DNA of 33,530 nucleotides from Synergistaceae bacterium (GTDB lineage: Bacteria > Synergistota > Synergistia > Synergistales > Aminobacteriaceae), in contig JAHDKT010000034.1 of NCBI GenBank assembly GCA_018436725.1, forward strand, positions 1-33,530. The letters run 5' to 3'. The notes beneath the pieces were generated by a model. It did no database searches, was not told the DNA's origin, and worked only from the letters and a program-made list of their open reading frames with translations. The first letter of the stretch is position 1. Every line of letters begins with the position of its first letter. Position numbers and translations under genes: made by a program. Shown one piece after another: positions 13,990 through 21,484 of this stretch.

Positions 13990-15543
13990 ATGGAAAGCTC
14001 CTCTTCTTCGCCTGACATTCGCTGTTCGATGAGAGGGTCGGAAAAATCGGAACCACAAGAGAAGGCGCTTCAGATGTGTTGTCTCTTGAACGCTCTTCTT
14101 TCGGATCTTGCCGGTATGACTGAGAATGAGGTCGGAAATGCGGTAGAAAAGGGCTTGAAGATGTTCGGTGAATTTCTCGACGTCGAACGAAGTTACATTT
14201 TCCTTTTTCATGAAGAAGATGGAGAATTCTTTATGAGCAATACATATGAATGGTGCTCGCCGGGAGTGTCTTCGGAAAAAGCACGCCTTCAATCGATTCG
14301 CTGCGATATGTTCCCTTCCGTGATGACTAGTTTCCGTTCAGGGGAGATGGTGAACATACCTCGTGTTTGCGATCTTTCGGAAAAATCCGATCTGTTGAGA
14401 ACTCTCCTGAAAGCGCAAGGAATACGTTCGGCGCTGATGATGCCTCTGATCACCGCCTGCGGCGCTCTTTCGGGATTTCTGGGATTCGACGCTGTGCATG
14501 AAGAGCGTGTTTGGGAAGAAAACGTCCTCTCCATGCTGCGGCTCCTTTCCAGAATTTTCGCGGGGGCGTTCGAAAGATGGGAACGGATAGCGAAGCTCCG
14601 CGAGCTGAATCAGTCGCTGGAGCGTCGTATCGCCGAGAGCACGGCCGAACTGCGTTCCGCTTACGAACGGTACGACAGATTGATATACCATGCTCAGGAG
14701 GTTATCGCCAAGGTCAATGCGCTTACGCTCGAGATAGAGTTCGTCAATCCGGTGGGACTCGAAAAACTGGGGTATGCCCTCAATGAGCTGATTTGCGATC
14801 CAACCGTTTCCGAGCGACTTATTCACCCCGATTCCATGGAGCACATGCGGGAGATCGTCCGTAAAATCAGGAGCGGGCGGTATGAGCGGCTTTCGGGCGT
14901 AGTCCTCTCTTGGGTGGCGAAGAACGGCGAACGTCTTGATTGGGAGCATACTATCATTCCGTTGAAGGACCGCGCAGGCAAAGTGACGGCTTTCGAGTCT
15001 ATCGCGAGGGATATCACCGAACAATTGCGCATGGGGCGAATGCTTCGTTACAGAGCTACGCACGATTCTCTGACCGACCTGCTTAATCGTCAGTCTTTTG
15101 AAGAATGCATGTCCGCATTGTTGAAGCGAGTTCGCAGGACAGGGGGAATGTTCGCCGTCGCAATGATCGATCTGGACAATTTCAAAACGGTGAACGACAT
15201 GTTCGGCCATGCGGCCGGAGACGACGTTCTGCGAAAAGCGGCGCGTCTCCTGCTGATATCCGTTCGAGAGAGCGACGTCGTAGCGCGTTTCGGAGGGGAT
15301 GAATTTGTTGTGCTGTTCGAATCGATCTCATCCCGGCGCGATGCGGAACTTCTTCTGCAAAGGGTTCTCGACGCTCTGATAATAAAATGCGGAGACTCCG
15401 AACGGAGCATCCGCGTTACGGGGAGTGCGGGGTATGCGCTCTTTCCTGCGGATGCCTCCGGCTGCGACGAGCTGCTGCGTTACGCCGACAAGGCGATGTA
15501 TACTCAAAAAATGCTGAGGAAATCTTCATCCGTTTCATCATGA
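13990..15543 (+). CDS. GAF-PAS-GGDEF protein, probable diguanylate cyclase
   Basis: About 517 residues. Residues about 30-195 form a GAF-like sensor domain (LNALLSDLAG ... RSALMMPLITACGALSGFLGFD), followed by a short coiled coil (LRELNQSLERRIAESTAELRSAYERYD, residues about 200-230), a PAS domain with a PAC tail (VNPVGLEKLGY ... FESIARDITEQLRM), and a C-terminal GGDEF domain. The GGDEF site is intact (RFGGDEFVVLFE), with the usual DSLTDLLNR entry and IDLDNFKTVND metal motif, so it should make c-di-GMP from two GTP. No RxxD inhibitory site is evident five residues before GGDEF. No membrane helix is encoded from the ATG at 13990. That start lacks a ribosome site and may depend on the leader frame just before it; a TTG at 13921 in frame would add 23 odd residues. 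Confidence 0.88.
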   Translation: MESSSSSPDIRCSMRGSEKSEPQEKALQMCCLLNALLSDLAGMTENEVGNAVEKGLKMFGEFLDVERSYIFLFHEEDGEFFMSNTYEWCSPGVSSEKARLQSIRCDMFPSVMTSFRSGEMVNIPRVCDLSEKSDLLRTLLKAQGIRSALMMPLITACGALSGFLGFDAVHEERVWEENVLSMLRLLSRIFAGAFERWERIAKLRELNQSLERRIAESTAELRSAYERYDRLIYHAQEVIAKVNALTLEIEFVNPVGLEKLGYALNELICDPTVSERLIHPDSMEHMREIVRKIRSGRYERLSGVVLSWVAKNGERLDWEHTIIPLKDRAGKVTAFESIARDITEQLRMGRMLRYRATHDSLTDLLNRQSFEECMSALLKRVRRTGGMFAVAMIDLDNFKTVNDMFGHAAGDDVLRKAARLLLISVRESDVVARFGGDEFVVLFESISSRRDAELLLQRVLDALIIKCGDSERSIRVTGSAGYALFPADASGCDELLRYADKAMYTQKMLRKSSSVSS

Positions 15544-15576
15544 CCCGTTATGCGGATTTCGGGGGCGCATCCGGTT

Positions 15577-16245
15577 TCAATAGACGATACGTTCGACCTT
15601 CCCCCGGCGCATGAAGATCCTTCGCTGCGTCACGGCGTCCAGCCACTGGAGGTCGTGCGTCGCGATCAGGGGAGTGGTGTTCCAGCGCTTCCAGGCGTCG
15701 AGGACCGCCTCGGCCATGAGCTGGGCGTTCTCCTCGTCCACGTTCGCCGTCGGCTCGTCGAGAAGGAGCACCTTCGTCCGCAACACCAGCCGCGAGGCGA
15801 GCGCGACGCGTCTGGCTTCTCCTCCCGAAAGCCGGTACCATTCCCTCCGGGCGAAATCGACGGGGAGCCCCGTCATCTCCAGCGCCTCGGCCACGCGCTC
15901 CCGTAGGGAAGTCTCCCCTCGCGCCCGCAACCCGTAGGCGATGTTTTCGAAGACGGAACGGCGGAGGAGGTAGGGTTCCTGAAGGAGGAGCGTCGCCTGC
16001 AGACGGGCGTCGTCGCGTTTGTCGGGGAGTTCTCCGAGGAAGCGCAGCTCGCCCGACACCTGCGGCAGAAGGAAGGAGAGCAGTTTCAGCAGCGTGCTCT
16101 TGCCGCTGCCGTTGTGCCCGACGAACGCGACGGGGCCTTCGTCGGGGATGGAGAGCGAATCCACCTGCAACACGGGCTCGTCCTCGTAGGCGCAGACGAT
16201 GTTTTTCAGTTCGTAGAGCGGAGGTTTGATCATCGCGGTGCGCAC
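15577..16245 (-). CDS. tupC: Tungstate ABC transporter ATPase
   Basis: A 222-residue ABC ATPase without the C-terminal oxyanion domain of ModC, as usual for TupC. Walker A GHNGSGKS, Q-loop LLLQEPYLL, signature LSGGEARR, Walker B VLLLDEPTANVD and switch histidine THDLQWLD are present; the Glu in the signature (SGGEARR) and the A-loop Tyr in ICAYEDEPVL fit the family. It lies 16 bp after tupB on the same strand. The start may be the GTG at 16245, close behind AAAGGA, or the ATG at 16233. It powers uptake of tungstate through TupB. Confidence 0.9.
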   Translation of the reverse strand: MRTAMIKPPLYELKNIVCAYEDEPVLQVDSLSIPDEGPVAFVGHNGSGKSTLLKLLSFLLPQVSGELRFLGELPDKRDDARLQATLLLQEPYLLRRSVFENIAYGLRARGETSLRERVAEALEMTGLPVDFARREWYRLSGGEARRVALASRLVLRTKVLLLDEPTANVDEENAQLMAEAVLDAWKRWNTTPLIATHDLQWLDAVTQRRIFMRRGKVERIVY

Positions 16246-16261
16246 ATCCTTTCGGCGGGGA

Positions 16262-16957
16262 TCATGCCGCGCCTCTCCGGCGCAGGAAGGAGACGGCCCA
16301 GTTGAGGACGAACGAGAGGCAGAGCAGCAGTACGCCGAGCGCGATGCCCGTCGAGAACTCGCCTTTTCCCGTCTCCAGAGTGATGGCCGTGGTGACGGTC
16401 CGCGTATGCCACTTGATGTTGCCGCCGAGCATCATCGAAACGCCCACCTCGGCGGTCACCCTTCCGTAGGCCGTGACGGCGGCGAGCAGTATCTGATGCC
16501 GCCCCTCCCAGAGCGTGGAGAAGAGCAGGCGGCGTCCCCGCGCTCCGAGCGTCAGCAGCGTGAAACGGAGGCGGCTGTCGGCGCTCTCGACGGCGGAGGC
16601 GGTGAGCGCGACGACGATGGGCAGTGCCAGGATCGTCTGCCCGATCGCCATGCCCGGAATTGTGAAGAGCAGTTCGAACTGGCCCAGAGGCCCTCTGTTC
16701 GAGATGAACGCGTAGACGAAGAGACCGACCACCACTGTCGGTATCGAAAGAAGCGTGTCCACAAGGAGCCGGAGGATTCTCTTGCCGGGGAAGGAAAAGT
16801 AGCCGAGGGCGAACCCCCCCGGGACGCCAAGAAGCAGCGTGGCGAGCATCGACAGACCGGAGAGTTTCAGCGTCACGCCGACCGCCGACCAGACCTCCTC
16901 GTTTCCCGAGAAGATGAGCGCGACCCCTTGGAAAAAACCTTCGGAAAGATAGTTCAG
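16262..16957 (-). CDS. tupB: Tungstate ABC transporter permease
   Basis: A polytopic permease of the TupB family, about 231 residues. The N-terminal helix NYLSEGFFQGVALIFSGNEEVW matches the usual start of the family, and PTVVVGLFVYAFISNRGPLG, the EAA-like LTLGARGRRLLFSTLWEGRH and AYGRVTAEVGVSMMLGGNI are diagnostic. The start is odd: no ATG lies near, the in-frame ATG at 17074 is inside the riboswitch, a GTG at 16987 has only two bases behind GGAG, while a CTG at 16957 sits nine bases after AAGGGG and at the conserved N-terminus. I prefer the CTG. It is the first gene of tupBC, divergent from tupA. Confidence 0.85.
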   Translation of the reverse strand: MNYLSEGFFQGVALIFSGNEEVWSAVGVTLKLSGLSMLATLLLGVPGGFALGYFSFPGKRILRLLVDTLLSIPTVVVGLFVYAFISNRGPLGQFELLFTIPGMAIGQTILALPIVVALTASAVESADSRLRFTLLTLGARGRRLLFSTLWEGRHQILLAAVTAYGRVTAEVGVSMMLGGNIKWHTRTVTTAITLETGKGEFSTGIALGVLLLCLSFVLNWAVSFLRRRGAA

Positions 16958-17025
16958 CGTCGAACACCCCTTCGGCGTAGCGTTCACCTCTCCCGCAGGC
17001 ACGGAAAAGGCGCGTCGAAGCGGCG

Positions 17026-17130
17026 GCCTTGTCCCCCCTTTCCATACGGGAGGCGTCTCCGTTTCCGGAAACACCCTTTCGGCCGGAAGGCCGTGGGCTG
17101 GGCGCCGGTAGGCCTCGAGGCTCGGAGGAA
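17026..17130 (-). ncRNA. Moco/tungsten-cofactor riboswitch upstream of tupBC
   Basis: The minus-strand leader carries the landmarks of the Moco RNA motif: CCGAGCC, CCTAC, CCCACGGCC, TCCGGAAAC and the highly conserved GCCTCCCGTATGGAAAGG, which closely matches the same element of the E. coli moaA leader as I remember it. The 5' TCCTCC can close on the GGGGGGA at the 3' end. It lies between a promoter at 17141-17169 and tupB. No U-tract hairpin follows, so control is probably at translation initiation, which would suit the weak non-AUG start. Confidence 0.75.
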
Positions 17131-17140
17131 GTATGCGCTT

Positions 17141-17169
17141 ATTCTAGACGCTTCGAAGCGGAGAGGCAA
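17141..17169 (-). promoter_or_regulatory. Promoter of the tupBC leader
   Basis: On the minus strand TTGCCT (17164-17169), 17 nt, then TAGAAT (17141-17146). RNA would start near 17134, a few bases before the riboswitch. Confidence 0.55.
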
Positions 17170-17250
17170 GGAGAAAAGAGCGCGTCCCGTCGATTGGTCG
17201 CGGACAAACGCTTTTTCCCTTTTCACTCGATATTTGTTCAACGCATCTTC

Positions 17251-17278
17251 TTTCAATCGTGCGTTTTTGTGCTATCAT
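17251..17278 (+). promoter_or_regulatory. Promoter of the tupA leader
   Basis: TTTCAA at 17251-17256, 16 nt, then TATCAT at 17273-17278. The stretch CAATCGTG..CGTTTT beside the -35 recalls the modA1 operator with two bases missing, but is too degenerate to call. Confidence 0.45.
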
Positions 17279-17302
17279 TATGTTTGAAGAAGTGAATATC
17301 GT

Positions 17303-17400
17303 GTCTCCGAGCCCGTTTGCCTACAGGAATTTCCCACGGCGGCGGGCCGTCAGGGTTCGTCCGGAAACAGGCGAGCCTCCCGTGTTCGGCAAGGAGATGG
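17303..17400 (+). ncRNA. Moco/tungsten-cofactor riboswitch upstream of tupA
   Basis: The same ordered blocks as in the tupB leader appear here: CCGAGCC, CCTAC, CCCACGGC, TCCGGAAAC and GCCTCCCGTGTTCGGCAAGG. TCTCC (17304-17308) and GGAGA (17393-17397) form the closing stem; compared with the tupB copy the stem covaries. A terminator follows immediately. Moco RNAs bind molybdenum or tungsten cofactor; a tungstate importer behind it favours the tungsten form. Confidence 0.8.
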
Positions 17401-17417
17401 ATTCGGATGCTGATGCA

Positions 17418-17455
17418 GCCGTCTTCCGCCGTCTATGGGGGAGACGGCTTTTTTT
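17418..17455 (+). terminator. Attenuator of the tupA riboswitch
   Basis: GCCGTCT (17418-17424) pairs with AGACGGC (17442-17448), followed by seven T. It lies between the aptamer and the tupA ribosome site, so cofactor binding probably leads to premature stop of transcription. Confidence 0.85.
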
Positions 17456-17492
17456 GTGGCGTCGCATACTATCGAATCAAGGAGGAATGGGA

Positions 17493-18323
17493 ATGTATTG
17501 GCGGAAGGTATGTGCTGTTTTTCTAGTATTGGGAATGCTCTTCACGGGTGTCGGAACGGGAACGGCGGCGGAGGCGCTTCGCATGGCCACCACCACCAGC
17601 ACCGACAACACCGGGCTGCTGGATTATTTGGCTCCTCTGCTCTTGAATGAAAAGGGCATCGAAATCCGCTGGGTTTCCGTCGGCACGGGGAAGGCGCTTG
17701 AATATGGCCGGAACGGCGACGTCGACGTTGTGCTCGTCCACGATCCGGAGGCCGAGGCGAAGTTCGTAGCGGAAGGCTCTGGAGTCAACCGACGCCAGGT
17801 GATGTACAACGATTTCATCATCGTCGGCCCGGCTTCCGATCCTGCGAAGGTGAAGGGACTCTCCGTGACCGCGGCGCTGAAGAAGATCGCCGAAGACGGC
17901 GCTCCCTTCGCAAGCCGCGCGGACAAGTCAGGCACGCACATGGCCGAGCTGCGCCTTTGGAAGGCCGCCGGAATGTCCGAGCCCGACAAGGAGAAGTGGT
18001 ACGTCCAGACCGGACAGGGAATGCTCGAAACGCTGATGATCGCCGGCGAGCGCAAGGGGTACGTCTTCACCGACCGCGGTACCTTCATCAAATACGAAGA
18101 CGCCCGCAAAGAACAGGCTGACCTGGTCATCATCGTCGAAGGAGACGCTTCCCTGAAGAATCAGTACAGCGTCATGGCGGTGAACCCCGCGAAGTGGGAG
18201 AACATCCGCTACGACCTCGCATTGCAGTATATCGACTGGTTGATCTCTCCTTCGACCCAGAAAGCCATCGCCGACTTCCAGCTCCTCGGGAAGCAGCTCT
18301 TTTTTCCCAACGCCGACCGCTGA
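17493..18323 (+). CDS. tupA: Tungstate-binding periplasmic protein
   Basis: A 276-residue exported protein. A signal peptide covers residues 1-25 (hydrophobic core VCAVFLVLGMLFTG, cleavage near TAA-EA). The mature start LRMATTTSTDNTGLLDYLAP is the TupA signature, whose TTTS loop and Ser/Thr hydroxyls hold the tungstate ion. RADKSGTHMAE provides the second oxyanion loop. The family is highly selective for tungstate over molybdate. The ATG at 17493 is seven bases behind GGAGG (17481-17485); the ATG two codons earlier is too close. It is divergent from tupBC, an unusual split, and ends at a bidirectional terminator shared with mop. Confidence 0.95.
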   Translation: MYWRKVCAVFLVLGMLFTGVGTGTAAEALRMATTTSTDNTGLLDYLAPLLLNEKGIEIRWVSVGTGKALEYGRNGDVDVVLVHDPEAEAKFVAEGSGVNRRQVMYNDFIIVGPASDPAKVKGLSVTAALKKIAEDGAPFASRADKSGTHMAELRLWKAAGMSEPDKEKWYVQTGQGMLETLMIAGERKGYVFTDRGTFIKYEDARKEQADLVIIVEGDASLKNQYSVMAVNPAKWENIRYDLALQYIDWLISPSTQKAIADFQLLGKQLFFPNADR

Positions 18324-18351
18324 ACTATGCCGTCGGTACGCTTTTCAGAAT

Positions 18352-18380
18352 AAAAAAGCCCCCGACAGGGGGCTTTTTTT
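18352..18380. terminator. Bidirectional terminator between tupA and mop
   Basis: GCCCCC (18358-18363) and GGGGGC (18368-18373) flanked by six A on one side and seven T on the other. It works for both converging genes. Confidence 0.9.
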
Positions 18381-18402
18381 GTGACCGATTCTTGCGGAAG
18401 AA

Positions 18403-18612
18403 CTAATCGACAGCGAGCATCACGCTGTCGGCTTTGACGACCGCGATAGCTTCGGAGCCGATTTTCAGGCCAAGATTTGCTACGGAGTCCATAGTAATGA
18501 CGGAGACCACCGTCTGGCCGCCGCCGATGTCGAGCGTCACCTGCGCCTCGACCGCGCCTTCTTTGATGGCGGTTACCTTGCCGCGAATCTGATTGCGCGC
18601 GCTTATTCTCAT
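18403..18612 (-). CDS. mop: Molbindin (single Mop domain)
   Basis: A 69-residue cytoplasmic protein made of a single Mop/TOBE domain. It begins MRISARNQIRGKVTAIKEGAV and continues with TLDIGGGQTVVSVIT, SVANLGLKIGSEAIAVVKADSVMLAVD, matching the molbindins that store or buffer molybdate/tungstate as hexamers. The ATG at 18612 lies eight bases after AAGGGAG; a GTG at 18621 would overlap that site. Its promoter shares the TTGCAA-17-GATAAT design of modA2, indicating joint control with the importers. Confidence 0.92.
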   Translation of the reverse strand: MRISARNQIRGKVTAIKEGAVEAQVTLDIGGGQTVVSVITMDSVANLGLKIGSEAIAVVKADSVMLAVD

Positions 18613-18647
18613 GACATGCACTCCCTTCTATTCTGGATTCTTCAGAT

Positions 18648-18685
18648 ATTATCGCAGTTAAATGTATCCTTTGCAAGTTTGTGTC
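18648..18685 (-). promoter_or_regulatory. mop promoter with a degenerate TGCAA operator
   Basis: On the minus strand TTGCAA (18671-18676), exactly 17 nt, then GATAAT (18648-18653), identical in both boxes to the modA2 promoter. The adjacent sequence TGCAAGTTTGTGTCG keeps one operator half and only part of the other, so control may be weaker. Confidence 0.6.
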
Positions 18686-18697
18686 GCCGAAAAAAGT

Positions 18698-19405
18698 TCA
18701 GACAGAATTCTCTTTTGCCCGATAATGAACGGAATAGAGTTTTTTGGGCCGACCTATTTGGGTGAATTCGTACTGCACCGTGATCTCCCCCTCCTCGGCC
18801 AGGTACTCGAGATACCGTCTGGCGCTCGATCGGGAGATATCGAGCATTCGCCCGGCCTCGGAGGCGGAAAGGGGGCGGGGTGACTCCCGCAGGAGATTGA
18901 AGAGTCGGTTCAGAAGGGTCTCCTGAAAACCTTTCGGCGCGGGCTGCGAATTTTCGGGGAGCTGTTTCCTGAAACCGGGAAGTCTGTCGATATCCTCCTG
19001 TCTCCACGGGCGTTTCCTGTCGACGAGGCTGCGGTGGTATTCGCCGTAGGCGACGAGCGCGCGTTCGAATCGCTCCCATTCGAACGGCTTGATCAGGTAG
19101 TCGAACGCGCCGGAACAGATCGTCCCCCTGACGATATCGGGCGCTTTCTCCGAGGAGAGGATGATGAAGTCGATCTTGGGGAACTCCGTTCTCATGGTCC
19201 GGAAGCCTTCGAGAGCGCCGAAGCGCGGCAGGAGGATGTCAAGAAGAACCAAGTTCACCGAAGCGCAGGCGAGGATGGAATGAAGGGCGTCGCCGTTATC
19301 GGCGAAACCGGCGAAGACATACCCGGAAATTTCCGAGACGGTTTTTTTGTATAACGTGCGCAGCATAATATCCGGCTCGGCGATAAGAACATTTAAAGGG
19401 TACAA
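18698..19405 (-). CDS. Response regulator, CitB/DcuR-type, orphan
   Basis: A 235-residue two-component regulator. The receiver domain has E10/D12, the phospho-acceptor D56 (LVLLDILLP), S84/S85 and K106 (DYLIKPF). After a linker comes a winged-helix-like DNA-binding region in which LSASEAGRMLDISRSSARRYLEYL forms the helix-turn-helix, followed by TVQYEFTQIGRPKKLYSV, as in CitB/DcuR/DctR regulators that respond to carboxylates. No sensor kinase is adjacent. The start is TTG at 19405 behind GGGAG at eight bases. It follows modC2 on the same strand after 233 bp with its own likely promoter. Whether it controls Mo/W genes or carboxylate metabolism cannot be told. Confidence 0.85.
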   Translation of the reverse strand: MYPLNVLIAEPDIMLRTLYKKTVSEISGYVFAGFADNGDALHSILACASVNLVLLDILLPRFGALEGFRTMRTEFPKIDFIILSSEKAPDIVRGTICSGAFDYLIKPFEWERFERALVAYGEYHRSLVDRKRPWRQEDIDRLPGFRKQLPENSQPAPKGFQETLLNRLFNLLRESPRPLSASEAGRMLDISRSSARRYLEYLAEEGEITVQYEFTQIGRPKKLYSVHYRAKENSV

Positions 19406-19508
19406 GCCCCGCTCTCCCTTCGGCAGAGTGTATCGAAATTCCCCCGGAGACCGCGGTCTCGAAGCGTGCCGTTCCCGTAGGCAAACGGGAGAATTTCAAC
19501 CCGGCATC

Positions 19509-19537
19509 ATTATACATGATGAACGGGGATGCACAAA
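19509..19537 (-). promoter_or_regulatory. Candidate promoter of the response regulator
   Basis: A perfect TATAAT on the minus strand (19509-19514) with TTTGTG 17 nt upstream. GGATGC/GCATCC inverted repeats at about 19526-19546 overlap the -35. The RNA leader would be about 100 nt. Confidence 0.4.
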
Positions 19538-19611
19538 ACAAGCATCCACCATATTCCGCAGCGGAGGATGCGCAAGGAAGAAGAGAGACCATGAATTGTA
19601 TTTCGGATACT

Positions 19612-19633
19612 CCCGGCGTTCGGAGTCGCCGGG
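19612..19633 (-). terminator. Hairpin behind modC2
   Basis: CCCGGCG (19612-19618) and CGCCGGG (19627-19633), perfect, six bases beyond the modC2 stop. No T run follows on the minus strand, so transcription may partly continue into the response regulator. Confidence 0.45.
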
Positions 19634-19638
19634 TCGTT

Positions 19639-20703
19639 TCACTTCCGCAGCGGCATGACGTCTTTGGGGTGCGCCCGGACAAAGATCCTCTCTCCCGGAC
19701 GGAGGCGCCGAACGCGCTCCTTGGATGTTTCGATGCGGATATGCGAGTTTTCATGCGTTGATTTTGCCGTCGTCGAACGAGCCATGACGATGGAGCCGAA
19801 TACGTCCTCCACGACTCTCGTCGTCGTGCAGTCGAGCGTGTTCCGGTCTCCCGGTTCGTCGGAGATGGTGAAGTAATGCGCCCGCACGCCGACAAAGGAG
19901 ATGTCCTCCGGAACGAGCGTCTCGCAGAGAAGAGTGACTCCCCAGTCCAGAGCGAAGACGGAACGCTCGTCGATGCGCGTGGCTCTGGAATAGTTCTTGC
20001 ACCCGGAGAGGAGGGCCGCCGTCAGCGTGCCCGGTTCCGCGAAAAGTCCGGCGACATCGCGGACCGGTTCGGAACGTCCCTGATGCATGACGCATACTTT
20101 CTTGCAGAGCCGATAGACTTCGCTTCTGTTGTGAGAGACGTAGAGCGTCGTCCCTTCGAACTGCTCCAAGAGACGCGCCAGTTCCATTTCCAAGTGCCAG
20201 CGCAGAAAACTGTCCAGAGCTGAGAGAGGTTCGTCCAGCATGACGAGAGAGGGCTTGCTCGCCAAAATGCGCGCCAATGCCGTTCGTTGCTGCTGCCCGC
20301 CCGAAAGTTGCGCGGGATAGTGCGATTCCAGCCCCTGGAGGTAAAACCTGTCTATGAGGCTGTTCAGCCTTCGACGACGGTCTTCCCCGCGTTCATTCTT
20401 CATACCCGAGAGGATATTGTCGACGACGGTCATATTGGGAAAAAGAGCGTAGTTTTGGAAGAGCAGCCCGACACGCCTCTCCTGCGGAGGGAGGTTGATC
20501 TTTTTCTTGGAATCGAACAAAAGTCGTCCATCGAGCACGATGCTGCCTTCATCGGGTTTCAGAATGCCGGCGACGCACTTCAGCGTGACGCTCTTGCCGC
20601 AGCCGGAGGAGCCGAGCAAGGCCAGCGCCTCGTTCTCAGCGTCGAAGCGAACGTCCAGTATGAATTTTCCCATGGTCTTCCTGATGTCAACGGAGAGCGC
20701 CAT
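19639..20703 (-). CDS. modC: Molybdate ABC transporter ATPase, system 2
   Basis: A 354-residue ATPase of the ModC type. Walker A GSSGCGKS, Q-loop LLFQNYALFPNM, signature LSGGQQQR, Walker B LVMLDEPLSALD and switch histidine VSHNRSEVYRL are present. After residue 230 a C-terminal TOBE-like domain follows (EDVFGSIVMARS ... ETSKERVRRLRPGERIFVRAHPKDVM). The ATG at 20703 lies ten bases behind GGAG and overlaps modB2 by 17 bp. Sequence identity to system 1 is moderate, so the two sets are not a recent duplication. It is probably a molybdate or tungstate importer, with ions not distinguishable by eye. Confidence 0.9.
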   Translation of the reverse strand: MALSVDIRKTMGKFILDVRFDAENEALALLGSSGCGKSVTLKCVAGILKPDEGSIVLDGRLLFDSKKKINLPPQERRVGLLFQNYALFPNMTVVDNILSGMKNERGEDRRRRLNSLIDRFYLQGLESHYPAQLSGGQQQRTALARILASKPSLVMLDEPLSALDSFLRWHLEMELARLLEQFEGTTLYVSHNRSEVYRLCKKVCVMHQGRSEPVRDVAGLFAEPGTLTAALLSGCKNYSRATRIDERSVFALDWGVTLLCETLVPEDISFVGVRAHYFTISDEPGDRNTLDCTTTRVVEDVFGSIVMARSTTAKSTHENSHIRIETSKERVRRLRPGERIFVRAHPKDVMPLRK

Positions 20704-21421
20704 CCCGCACCGACTCCTCTCGGAGAGCGTCTTCACGGAGCGCGTCCCGAGCCGCGTTTTCAGGCTGCGCGTACCGGCTTTCGAGAAGGTTCACCGCAAT
20801 CAGCACGACCGCCGAGATGACGAGGTTGATTGCGACCCACTTGTAGGCGAGGGCGTCGTTTCCCTCCCGCCACAGCTGGTAGACCGTAGTGGAAATCGTG
20901 GCGGTGCGCCCCGGAATGTATCCGGTCACCATGGTCGTCGCGCCGTACTCCCCGAGGGCGCGTGCGAAGGTCAGCACGGTGCCGGCCAGAATTCCCTGTT
21001 TGCAGTTGGGAAGAACGACGCGCCAAAAAAGATACGTGTTGGAGAGGCCGAGCGTCTGTCCCGAGTACAGAAGGTTCTCGTCGAAGGACTCCAGCGCGCC
21101 GCGGACCGTCCGGTACATAAGGGGAAACGCGACGATGGTCGTCGCGAAAACCGCGGAGTACCAGACCATGACCAACCTACCGCCGAACAGCTCCAGGACG
21201 GGAGCCCCGACGGGACCGAAAGGGCCGATCGTTTTAAGAAGAAAGAAACCGACCACAGTGGGAGGAAGCACCATCGGCAAAGTGAGGATGCAGTCGAGGA
21301 TTCCCTTCACGATGCGCGGTGTCTTCGCGATATAGTAGGCGGCTGCGATGCCGGCGAAAAATGCGACGGCGGTCGATATCGCAGCCACCCGAAGAGAGTT
21401 GTAGAGAGGGAAAAAATCCAT
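20687..21421 (-). CDS. modB: Molybdate ABC transporter permease, system 2
   Basis: A 244-residue permease. Five to six helices, the EAA loop (LYSGQTLGLSNTYLFWRVVLPNCKQG) and RALGEYGATTMVTGYIPGRTATISTTVYQLW identify ModB. The last 25 residues are a charged cytoplasmic-type tail with a short repeat (RDALREDALREES) absent from ordinary ModB; it overlaps the modC2 start. It follows modA2 by 63 bp. Confidence 0.92.
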   Translation of the reverse strand: MDFFPLYNSLRVAAISTAVAFFAGIAAAYYIAKTPRIVKGILDCILTLPMVLPPTVVGFFLLKTIGPFGPVGAPVLELFGGRLVMVWYSAVFATTIVAFPLMYRTVRGALESFDENLLYSGQTLGLSNTYLFWRVVLPNCKQGILAGTVLTFARALGEYGATTMVTGYIPGRTATISTTVYQLWREGNDALAYKWVAINLVISAVVLIAVNLLESRYAQPENAARDALREDALREESVRDGALR

Positions 21422-21484
21422 CCTCGAAGACTGCGTCTCTCTATACGTTTCTGTGGAAAGAGAATCGGGAAGTCATGCCCGAAA

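Noticed and set aside
16957..17074. N-terminal extension of tupB from the ATG at 17074
   Set aside because: This stretch is the riboswitch core, and the extra residues match nothing in TupB.
17254..17270. A further Mo/W operator at the tupA promoter
   Set aside because: CAATCGTG..CGTTTT resembles the modA1 site but lacks two bases and the second half-site; tup is better explained by the riboswitch.
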